NCBI GenBank assembly: GCA_016212045.1
Contig: JACRHO010000115.1
Coordinates: forward strand, 1-5,957
Length of the DNA: 5,957 nt
Origin: Candidatus Omnitrophota bacterium
Lineage (GTDB): Bacteria; Omnitrophota; Gorgyraeia; Gygaellales; Profunditerraquicolaceae
Direction: 5' to 3'
Positions 1 through 5,730 of the stretch are shown here, piece after piece. Numbering within the stretch: position 1 is the first letter of the stretch; the number at the start of each line of letters is the position of its first letter. A model generated the notes under the pieces. The model searched no databases and was not told the origin of the DNA. It saw only the letters and a program-made list of their open reading frames with translations. Position numbers and translations under genes: made by a program.

Positions 1-609
1 CTCCTGCAACTGAATAATAAATTCCATCAAACCCTGCTTCGGGCCGCTCAACTGCATTCTGGTTCTGGCTAACCTGATTTGTTTTTGTTTCTCCGGCATT
101 TCTATGCCTAAGGGATTAATAGAATTAAAATTTATATTATAATCTAAACCGATATTCACTATCTCCTTTATTCCGGAGAGTTGGTTTAACATCGGCAGGG
201 CATCGGCCTCAGAAGGAAGTTTGTCCTTAAAACCCAAATCCGAATAACTGATCTGTTTGCTCTTTGCCTTTTCCTGCAAAAATTTATTGGTATTGTTTAA
301 ATCCTCAACAAAATAAATGCTGTAATCATAATCTTTTTTTGTCCATTCTCCCTGGGGGCTGAAGGCCTCAATTAAACCGAGGGTCTGGATTTTAAGATTT
401 CTTACCTCCTGGCGAAATTTAGCTAAATTCTCGTTACTAAAACCAGGAAAGGCCTGCTCCAAGAGCTGCCGGTTGCGGAAAATACTCTTTTTTAAATACC
501 CCAAGCGCAGATTGAAAAATGCGCCTAAAATTACGAGTCCGGCGATAGCGGACAGATTTATCCAGAAAAGATAATTTTTCTCTAATTTAAAAACCGTCAT
601 CTCTTTCAT
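1..609 (-). CDS. PilO/GspM-like or Amuc_1100-like inner-membrane assembly protein, C-terminus cut by window edge
   Basis: The frame is open to the left edge, giving 203 residues without a stop, so the C-terminus is missing. From the preferred ATG at 609-607 it has a short cytoplasmic end, one membrane segment at about residues 13-35 (YLFWINLSAIAGLVILGAFF), a charged helical stretch (about 36-85) and a globular periplasmic part. This is the single-pass layout of PilO, PilN and GspM. The stretch at about 124-163 (LPSEADALPMLNQLSGIKEIV) recalls the 'P..A..L..QL..I..LV' pattern I associate with Amuc_1100-type pilus-operon proteins; this is recognition by eye. The start overlaps the previous gene's TGA as ATGA, and a GAGG lies 11 nt upstream at 621-624. 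An in-frame ATG at 600 has no better site. Translational coupling to the PilM-PilN gene suggests it is that protein's partner in the assembly platform. Membrane topology is firm; the exact family is moderate. Confidence 0.7.
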   Translation of the reverse strand, partial: MKEMTVFKLEKNYLFWINLSAIAGLVILGAFFNLRLGYLKKSIFRNRQLLEQAFPGFSNENLAKFRQEVRNLKIQTLGLIEAFSPQGEWTKKDYDYSIYFVEDLNNTNKFLQEKAKSKQISYSDLGFKDKLPSEADALPMLNQLSGIKEIVNIGLDYNINFNSINPLGIEMPEKQKQIRLARTRMQLSGPKQGLMEFIIQLQE

Positions 610-2006
610 TCTATTTCAAACCTCAATTTAAAATCAATCGCTAAGGCCTTATCCGCTGTAGCCGGGAGGCTGGAGGCCACTACCTTTACCGCCTGCAGGT
701 CTTTGTTATCTTTTAGCTTAGCCAAAAAGGTATTAATCTCATCGTAAGTGGGAGCGCTGCCAGAAAGAAAAACCTGCAAGGCCACATCTTTTAAATTGCT
801 GATCTCTAATTCCTTTATCGCGATGAATGCGGATTTGCTCTCGGAGATTACTGCCAGGGCTTTAAGGTAAAGTATCTGCTGGTTTATCTTTTTAGCCAGG
901 TAATTTTCTAAATCTTGAAAACCCGCCTTTTCTTCCTTCAGCGCCTTTAATTCCGGCAGGGCCTGAGCCACCTGCACCTCGGTTTCGTTGTAGGCATAAA
1001 GCTGTAACTGCAGATTTTTTAAGAGTGCCGCGTTCCAGAATAATAAAACTAGAACTGCCAAGGCCGCTAACCCCATAGCGGCCTGGCGCAAAAGCCCAAA
1101 GCGAAGTTGGCTCTCTTCTTTTTTCCGCCTCTCCTGAATCAGGTTTAATTTTATCCCTCCGGGGACTGCAAGATGAGTAAGACCCAACCCTATACTTAAA
1201 CTTAAGTTTTGCGCTTCAGCGGCCTTGCCCTTGATTTTTTTAAATGGCTCTAAGAGATTCAGCTGAAAATCGCTCAAGACTTTTTTCAATGCCTCCAGCA
1301 AATTCTCGGTATGCTCTGGGCTCGAGAGATAAAAGAAACCCGGCTGCCGGGGACTGACGCTTGGATTCTGCAGGTAATGCGCATTAAATGTCCGCTGGAC
1401 CTCAGTAGAAAACCTGGATAATGAATCGGGGCTTGTAAAGATATCTTTTTTGCCGATGGCTAAAGGATAAACCCAAATCCGCCTGGTGTCGTAAATTACT
1501 AAATCCGAGGCTGCAGATTTAATATTTAAAATAGCAATCCTCTCTTTTATTTTTTCCGGATAATTATAAATAAAGACATTATAAATAGCCGCGGATGAAA
1601 CCGTCACTCCCTGGCAATGCAGACCTTCCTGCTCCACCTGCGCGACATATCTTTCTACCATTTCCTTTCTCGCTGCTACCAGATTAAGATTGCTGTTTAA
1701 GGTAAAGGTATCCCAGAAACATTCCTCTAATTTTAGCGGGAGGTTCTGGCGCTCCAAGAATGACTTTATATCTTTCTGCCTGTATCTGGTTTTTAATGCC
1801 GGGCTCATATGAAAAGTGCGCAAAAGCACCACTTGCGCCGGCAGATTAATCATGACCCTCGCGCCTTTTAGCCACGGCTGATTCTGGATTTCTTTTAAGT
1901 CAGAGAAAACAGCGGATTTCTCCAGCGCAACCTGCTTGAATCTTTTGCTCAACTGCGCGGCCGCGATATAACCCTCATCAATATCTAAACCAATAATTCG
2001 CGCCAT
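606..2006 (-). CDS. PilM-PilN fusion protein (GspL-like bitopic assembly-platform protein)
   Basis: Complete 466-aa protein. Residues 1-280 look like the actin-fold cytoplasmic domain of PilM/GspL: an N-terminal IIGLDIDEGYIAAAQL strand-turn, INLPAQVVLLRTF at 53-65, then an E(R)QNLPLKLEECFWD-type stretch typical of PilM, and SIGLGLTHLAVPGG at 271-284. At 285-290 comes KLNLIQ, the usual opening of PilN (INLLP-like), followed by basic residues and one membrane helix at about 308-329. A coiled-coil stretch follows (about 330-375), then a small ferredoxin-like periplasmic domain (about 376-466). GspL has the same order, while many type IV pilus systems have PilM and PilN as separate genes. The classic PilM ATP-binding loops are weak by eye, as in GspL, so ATP binding is not assured. 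The start ATG is 5 nt after the merR-like stop, with GGAGG at 2018-2022 lying inside that gene, so translation is probably coupled. It probably links the secretion ATPase to the periplasmic PilO-like partner encoded next. Confidence 0.85.
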   Translation of the reverse strand: MARIIGLDIDEGYIAAAQLSKRFKQVALEKSAVFSDLKEIQNQPWLKGARVMINLPAQVVLLRTFHMSPALKTRYRQKDIKSFLERQNLPLKLEECFWDTFTLNSNLNLVAARKEMVERYVAQVEQEGLHCQGVTVSSAAIYNVFIYNYPEKIKERIAILNIKSAASDLVIYDTRRIWVYPLAIGKKDIFTSPDSLSRFSTEVQRTFNAHYLQNPSVSPRQPGFFYLSSPEHTENLLEALKKVLSDFQLNLLEPFKKIKGKAAEAQNLSLSIGLGLTHLAVPGGIKLNLIQERRKKEESQLRFGLLRQAAMGLAALAVLVLLFWNAALLKNLQLQLYAYNETEVQVAQALPELKALKEEKAGFQDLENYLAKKINQQILYLKALAVISESKSAFIAIKELEISNLKDVALQVFLSGSAPTYDEINTFLAKLKDNKDLQAVKVVASSLPATADKALAIDFKLRFEIE

Positions 2007-2011
2007 ACTGC

Positions 2012-2194
2012 TTATGCCCTCCCGGCGATTTGTTTTAATCTCTGGATATCTACCACAGTATATTCCCGGCGTTTATTAATCGGATTCCTTTTTGGGCGGG
2101 GGAATATCCTCTTTCTTTCGTAGCGCAAGAGAGTCTGCTTGGAAATTCCCAGCATCCGCGCCACCTCCTGCGGGTTGTAATAAGTTTTTTGCAT
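2012..2194 (-). CDS. Small MerR/BldC-type stand-alone DNA-binding protein
   Basis: 60-aa protein consisting only of a MerR-superfamily winged helix-turn-helix. Residues 5-30 (YYNPQEVARMLGISKQTLLR) are the HTH, with the recognition helix SKQTLLRYERK. The wing follows (FPRPKRNPINKRREY), then the conserved 'R-x-Y-T-V-x-D-I' turn and helix QRLKQIA. There is no effector-binding or dimerisation coiled coil, so it should work like BldC, excisionase-type or other minimal MerR-like proteins and not as a metal or drug sensor. The start at 2194 is chosen because a near-perfect AAAGGAGG (2200-2207) lies 5 nt upstream. In-frame upstream ATG/GTG codons (2218, 2227) have only a weak AAAGG. It is the first gene after a strong promoter, and its stop is 5 nt before the GspL-like gene. 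It therefore probably controls this operon, including itself. This regulatory role is inferred. Confidence 0.9.
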   Translation of the reverse strand: MQKTYYNPQEVARMLGISKQTLLRYERKRIFPRPKRNPINKRREYTVVDIQRLKQIAGRA

Positions 2195-2199
2195 CTCTT

Positions 2200-2207
2200 C
2201 CTCCTTT
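2200..2207 (-). promoter_or_regulatory. Strong Shine-Dalgarno deciding the merR-like start
   Basis: The minus strand reads AAAGGAGG, 5 nt before ATG 2194-2192. It is the best ribosome binding site in the window and argues for the 60-aa form over the longer in-frame versions starting at 2218 or 2227. Confidence 0.85.
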
Positions 2208-2226
2208 GCTATTAACATATTTTGCA

Positions 2227-2262
2227 CCTTTGATGGCCTTTGATATACTTTGTCTATATTTG
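2227..2262. repeat. Four TTTG (CAAA) repeats at an exact 10-bp period in the merR-like leader
   Basis: On the plus strand CCTTTGAT occurs at 2227-2234 and again, identically, at 2237-2244. A related ACTTTGTC is at 2247-2254 and a weaker TATTTGGG at 2257-2264. The TTTG cores start at 2229, 2239, 2249 and 2259, so all four lie on the same face of the helix. They sit between the promoter and the merR-like start codon. They would suit a minimal MerR-like protein binding head-to-tail to direct repeats, as reported for BldC, and so may be an autoregulatory operator. The repeats are seen directly; the binding role is inferred. Confidence 0.6.
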
Positions 2263-2277
2263 GGTAAAGTAGATACT

Positions 2278-2306
2278 ATCTTAAGCACTTTTTCCCTATT
2301 TGTCAA
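2278..2306 (-). promoter_or_regulatory. Sigma70-type promoter of the merR-like / pilM-like / pilO-like operon
   Basis: The minus strand carries a perfect -35 TTGACA (plus 2301-2306), a 17-nt spacer and -10 TAAGAT (2278-2283; 4 of 6 consensus positions). Transcription would start near 2271, giving a leader of about 77 nt. The -10 overlaps the odd palindrome AGATACTATCT (2271-2281). A TACTTT/AAAGTA inverted pair lies just downstream (2246-2251 and 2266-2271). The 17-nt spacer is the ordinary length, unlike the 19-20 nt of classical MerR-activated promoters, so activation by DNA untwisting is not expected here. Confidence 0.8.
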
Positions 2307-2340
2307 GTATTTTTTGTTGGCCCCCTAAGACTATTTTTTA

Positions 2341-2384
2341 CACAGATAATCGCAGATAAAAAATCACAGATAATCACAGATTTA
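2341..2384. repeat. CACAGATAAT repeat cluster, intergenic
   Basis: Four 10-bp units lie here: CACAGATAAT (2341-2350), CGCAGATAAA (2351-2360), then a 4-nt AAAT, CACAGATAAT (2365-2374) and CACAGATTTA (2375-2384). They form two 20-bp copies identical at 17 of 20 positions. This 'ACAGATnnnCACAGAT' type of intergenic repeat is one I recognise from many bacterial genomes as a dispersed non-coding element of unknown role. Here it lies between gspK and the next promoter. It has no direct-repeat/unique-spacer structure, so it is not CRISPR. Confidence 0.8.
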
Positions 2385-2398
2385 CGTCGGGGCCGACG
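2385..2398. repeat. GC-rich perfect palindrome abutting the CACAGAT repeats
   Basis: CGTCGG-GG-CCGACG is a 6-bp perfect inverted repeat directly after the last CACAGAT unit. Neither strand has a T-run after it, so it is not a convincing Rho-independent terminator. Adjacency suggests it may be part of the same dispersed element. Confidence 0.6.
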
Positions 2399-2553
2399 CC
2401 TATCTTGTGCATCATAGGGATATAGTGATTGAATTTAGTAGTGAGGGATATTTTAAGGGAAGATATTTGGTTAGAAATATAACTTATTGATATTATTGAA
2501 GTTACATTCCTGACAAATTGTTAACTTGCTTTGTGACGGGACTGTAGGAAAGG
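2399..2553. other. AT-rich intergenic spacer after gspK with no supported feature
   Basis: This is the rest of the 359-nt gap between gspK and the merR-like gene. I see no gene, tRNA or clear terminator for the gspK transcript. A short plus-strand frame (GTG 2425 to TGA 2490) exists but has no ribosome binding site or recognisable product. Confidence 0.5.
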
Positions 2554-5307
2554 TTACTCTCCCCGCTCTGTTACGCTGCGGATGAGTTGAAAGGCAATAG
2601 TTTTGTTCAGTGGCGAGTATTCGCCGCGGGAGTTAATCTCGTAGACATCGGATTTAACGGTGAGATAATTTTGGAAGTTGATAAAATTGCTGTCTAAAAG
2701 CAATAATTCGCCGACCCCTAATTTATTGCTTGCCTCCAGGCCAATGGGCCGGTTTTTTATCACTGTATCCGCCAAGAGATTTGAATTGAAGATGCTACTT
2801 AAGACTTCTTTAGTTGCCGTATTCACATTGATGCGGCCACTAGTATAATTAACCGGCTCAAGGCAAATTTCCTTCAGGGTCACTACGCCAGTAGAATTAT
2901 TCATTATTTTTAATTGTAAGGTAAGCGTAGTATCTGCGCTTAAATCCACCCAACCGTAAAAGGCCACCCCCTGATTAAAGATAAGTGTAGAAAAATCTTT
3001 GAATTCCTGCGCAGCATCAGTGCGATAGGCAACCTGGATTTCTTGGGAGGATGCGTTTATATCGCCGCTGAATATACTTAAGAGATAAGTCCCTGCGGGT
3101 ATACTAGAAAACTCCCAGAGTCCGGTATCGCCTTGATGCGTGGATTGACAGACGTCGCCGGTTTTACTAAAATCGCCGCTTGTAAAATGCTCTCTAAAAT
3201 TAAACTTTATCGCCGCATAGGCAAAGCGGTCGCTCAGGCGCGCTAAATCCGAAATGCTAAATTTCTGCCAACTTTCTCCGGAGGATAATTGCATTACTTC
3301 CTCTAAATTAGAAATGGGTCGGTTAAAGACCGCTATCTCCGAGGGATTGTGGCTGACTAATTTGCCTGTAGCTTTATCGCGGGTATACATTCCGATATTT
3401 TCATTAGTTAAACCCGGCGAGGCCTGCTCTTCGCTGTTAGGGGTATACCATCCATCAAATATTCCGTCTCCATCGGCATCAGATTTACTGGAAGGATCCC
3501 CGCGCTCTAAACTGGTAAAATTATTCACCTGGGTCTGGCTATATTCTACGGCATCTACCTCGCCGCCCGCAGCATCCCTTAAAACTACAATCGCCCCGGC
3601 GTCCGGCAATAAATCAAAGGTCTTGTTAATGATATCAGTTTCAAATTGAATTCCTACAGAAGTTGTCTGCCAGGCCGCCTGAAAAGAAATGCTATTATTT
3701 TTAAGCGGAGTAGGAGTAATTCCACTGTCATTACTATCTATTGCCAAAACAAGGTGCTGATAAGGGCTGATGCTTATGCCTTCTGGAATATGTGCTGGCC
3801 AGCCAGGGGCCAGTTCCCCCGGCGATAAATATACCTCCAGAGAAAAATCACTCAAATCAATGGCCTGCGGCGAAAGATTTAAAATCTCTATAAATTCTGC
3901 GTCCGGCTGCTGAAAAATTCTTATCCCCTTAAAACTTGAGCTGGAGAGGGAATTATTTTTTATCTCCAAGGCCAGTGTTTTACTGGTGCCCACATTCACG
4001 CTGTAAGGAAAATAATCCTTATCATGAAGATTACTTGCCTGCCGCGAACCGATACTCACATCGCCGACTAAACCTCCCTGACTATTAGCCAAAACTACCA
4101 CATAATAATTTCCGGCCTTAATCTCGCTAAAAGTAAAAGTTGCGCTGTCACCAGGTGCAATCTCTGCGCCGCCAATTAACTTTTCCTCCCAGGGCTTGAC
4201 CATTAATTCATTAATTACAATTGCCTCGGTGCCGGTAATCGTCTTACGGCTTAAACCCTGTTTAGAAAGCGGACTGCTTAATTCAATGTGAGAGAAACGG
4301 CTGGTTTGGTCTTGCGCCGGTTTAATCTCAATGCTTAAGGAGCCATTCTGCAGATTTACTTTATTAACTAAGGCATCGCCGGAGAATATATATTGTCCTT
4401 CTACTTCTCCGACGACGTCGCCGCTTTCATAGCCATAAAGAAAACACTGATATTCGCCATCTTCCACGGATAAGTTTGACCAGACGAACGTTCCTGCCTG
4501 ACCACTGGCCTCGGCTTCATAGTAACTGCCAATGCGCCGCCAACTTCCGTATTCGCTTAAACCCGACGGCGAAATGTTCTGCCGGCTAAAAGTTGCAAAA
4601 ACCGTTTGCGCACAATCCGCATCCTGGGCATCTTTTAAATTGGCTGCCTTCTGCTGCGGGCTATTTATCCCACTATTTAAACAGGCCTCCAGGAGCAATT
4701 GAGCGGAGGAGCTGTTTAAATAAGTCCGGCGCTTTCTTTCTATATCAATCTCGCGGTCGCGGGAATAAACAGTGATAAAATTCTTAACTCTGGCAAAATC
4801 CTCTTTGCCTAAAGCTGAACCTGCCTGCTCAATAGCATTCAAGGGACGACTGGATAATAGTGCTCTAGCCTCGCTTATCCCTAATTGGCTAAAAAGATAA
4901 TCCGCTGCCTCTTGCGGACAGGTATTGATATTCAATTTGCCGGCCTCATCGGCAACCTTGACGCTAAAACGGCCAAAACTATTGCCACCGGCGTCAGTAA
5001 GATTAAACCAGCGGCTCTCCGGAATTCCGTCGTTATCTAAATCTATATCGTTGCCGGAAAATTTTGTAAACATATCATCATCCAAAGAATCCAGGAGGTT
5101 GGTCTTGCGGTCTAATTTTAAGACACCTTGCGCATAAACTACGCCGGCCTCGGCGACATAGCGCGCCCGCAAGGCATCCAGGTGTCTTAAGCTCGAGGCC
5201 CTTTCTGCCTGCGAAAGGGCAAAAAAAGAAATCCCCGCCACAAACATCATCCCCAGAATTGTCACTACCACTAACAGTGCTTGGCCCTTCTCGCTAAATT
5301 TTTTCAT
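2554..5307 (-). CDS. gspK: Giant GspK-like minor pseudopilin with an embedded lamin-tail-like domain
   Basis: 917 aa, against roughly 300 for ordinary GspK. The N-terminus (MKKFSEKGQALLVVV) is a prepilin-type leader. Cleavage after G8 would leave V at +5 in place of Glu, as is characteristic of GspK. A hydrophobic helix (about 9-31) and the AEAG element follow. Residues 85-180 form a GspK head: a DxDxDG-type loop (DLDNDGIPE, 89-97), GKLNINT (123-129) and a helix-hairpin-helix-like stretch. A beta segment is at about 260-345. INELMVKP (365-372) and EFIEILN with IDLSDFSLEV (471-492) look like lamin-tail strands, separated by about 95 residues. DADGDGIFDG (610-619) and ASPGLTN (629-635) close that domain. 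NRPISNLEEV (662-671), another beta segment (713-820) and a second GspK motif, GRINVNT (824-830), complete it. The start is ATG 5307, 11 nt after GGAG (5319-5322); GTG 5310 adjoins it. Longer upstream frames overlap the pseudopilin gene and lack a leader. It is likely the pseudopilus tip, with the extra domains facing substrate or envelope partners. Confidence 0.88.
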   Translation of the reverse strand: MKKFSEKGQALLVVVTILGMMFVAGISFFALSQAERASSLRHLDALRARYVAEAGVVYAQGVLKLDRKTNLLDSLDDDMFTKFSGNDIDLDNDGIPESRWFNLTDAGGNSFGRFSVKVADEAGKLNINTCPQEAADYLFSQLGISEARALLSSRPLNAIEQAGSALGKEDFARVKNFITVYSRDREIDIERKRRTYLNSSSAQLLLEACLNSGINSPQQKAANLKDAQDADCAQTVFATFSRQNISPSGLSEYGSWRRIGSYYEAEASGQAGTFVWSNLSVEDGEYQCFLYGYESGDVVGEVEGQYIFSGDALVNKVNLQNGSLSIEIKPAQDQTSRFSHIELSSPLSKQGLSRKTITGTEAIVINELMVKPWEEKLIGGAEIAPGDSATFTFSEIKAGNYYVVVLANSQGGLVGDVSIGSRQASNLHDKDYFPYSVNVGTSKTLALEIKNNSLSSSSFKGIRIFQQPDAEFIEILNLSPQAIDLSDFSLEVYLSPGELAPGWPAHIPEGISISPYQHLVLAIDSNDSGITPTPLKNNSISFQAAWQTTSVGIQFETDIINKTFDLLPDAGAIVVLRDAAGGEVDAVEYSQTQVNNFTSLERGDPSSKSDADGDGIFDGWYTPNSEEQASPGLTNENIGMYTRDKATGKLVSHNPSEIAVFNRPISNLEEVMQLSSGESWQKFSISDLARLSDRFAYAAIKFNFREHFTSGDFSKTGDVCQSTHQGDTGLWEFSSIPAGTYLLSIFSGDINASSQEIQVAYRTDAAQEFKDFSTLIFNQGVAFYGWVDLSADTTLTLQLKIMNNSTGVVTLKEICLEPVNYTSGRINVNTATKEVLSSIFNSNLLADTVIKNRPIGLEASNKLGVGELLLLDSNFINFQNYLTVKSDVYEINSRGEYSPLNKTIAFQLIRSVTERGE

Positions 5308-5321
5308 CACTGAACCCACTC

Positions 5322-5338
5322 CACACCTACGCGGTGTG
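5322..5338. repeat. Perfect mini-hairpin between the pseudopilin gene and gspK
   Basis: On the minus strand CACACC-GCGTA-GGTGTG forms a 6-bp stem with a 5-nt loop. It occupies most of the 37-nt gap between the pseudopilin stop (5345) and the gspK start (5307). The gspK Shine-Dalgarno GGAG (5319-5322) begins at its 3' edge, so a folded stem could influence gspK translation. There is no T-run, so it is not a terminator. It may also be a copy of a dispersed short palindrome. Confidence 0.7.
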
Positions 5339-5344
5339 ATAAGG

Positions 5345-5719
5345 TTATTTGTTCTGGCTAAGATAAGTAACGAATTTCTGCGTCTGGCTCTTACCCTGAA
5401 AATCAAAATCTATATTTAATTCTACTAAAAATACCTCCGGGCCTCCTTGAATCTGCAAGGGCTTTGTGGAAATGCGCCACTTAAGATTCCCCTCCTCGCC
5501 GCTGTTCTCGCCTTCCTCTAACAGCGCGTTTTGTGATTTTAATTCCTCCATCTTCTTCTGGGCTAAAAGTGAAACTTCATTCAGGCGGCGGCTGTAGGCT
5601 AAGGCCTGAAAGCCTAAGGGGAAAAGATTAAATAATGTAACTATACCTATTCCTAAGATTAATAGGGCAAGGAGAATTTCAACTAGCGAAAATCCTCCTT
5701 TAGATATTTTCTTAATCAT
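5345..5719 (-). CDS. GspI/PilV-like minor pseudopilin
   Basis: 124 aa with a class III prepilin signal. The leader MIKKISKGG is followed by FSLVE, so prepilin peptidase (GspO/PilD type) should cut after G9, leaving a methylatable Phe at +1 and the key Glu at +5 (E14). The hydrophobic helix runs to about residue 35. The following A..LAQKKMEELKS (about 50-62) is typical of GspI and PilV proteins, as is the short beta-rich C-terminal domain (LKWRIST, VELNIDFDF, FVTYLSQNK). GspI normally pairs with GspJ and GspK at the pseudopilus tip, which matches the neighbouring gspK 37 nt downstream; no GspJ is visible in this window. There is no Shine-Dalgarno before the ATG: the preceding 11 nt are TCACAACAGAA, right after a long palindrome. 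No other in-frame start leaves the leader intact. Confidence 0.87.
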   Translation of the reverse strand: MIKKISKGGFSLVEILLALLILGIGIVTLFNLFPLGFQALAYSRRLNEVSLLAQKKMEELKSQNALLEEGENSGEEGNLKWRISTKPLQIQGGPEVFLVELNIDFDFQGKSQTQKFVTYLSQNK

Positions 5720-5730
5720 TTCTGTTGTGA

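Noticed and set aside
2195..2227. Longer merR-like form starting at GTG 2227 or ATG 2218
   Set aside because: Only a weak AAAGG precedes these codons, whereas ATG 2194 has AAAGGAGG at 5-nt spacing, and the HTH begins right after it.
2271..2306. Classical MerR-activated promoter
   Set aside because: The -35/-10 spacer is 17 nt and not the 19-20 nt of MerR-type promoters, and there is no long dyad within the spacer.
2076..2328. Open frames in both directions overlapping the merR-like gene
   Set aside because: They run through the HTH coding sequence, the promoter and the leader, and their translations resemble no family.
2341..2398. Possible CRISPR array or Rho-independent terminator
   Set aside because: The repeat units are 10 bp with no unique spacers, and the GC palindrome is not followed by a T-run on either strand.
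2374..2490. Short plus-strand frame ending ...IEFSSEGYFKGRYLVRNITY
   Set aside because: About 22 codons from GTG 2425, no ribosome binding site, and the frame upstream reads into the repeat cluster. It could be a gene remnant, but nothing supports that beyond composition.
3254..3828. Plus-strand open frames inside gspK (3254-3649 and 3646-3828, and others at 4593 and 4925)
   Set aside because: They are antisense to a long gene with clear domain structure, have no ribosome binding sites and encode low-complexity, unrecognisable proteins.
5308..5406. Longer gspK start adding 33 residues (MIFRVRARRRN...)
   Set aside because: It overlaps the 3' end of the pseudopilin gene, puts a basic non-leader stretch before the prepilin signal, and ignores the GGAG at 5319-5322. 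Starting at 5307 (or GTG 5310) gives a proper leader.
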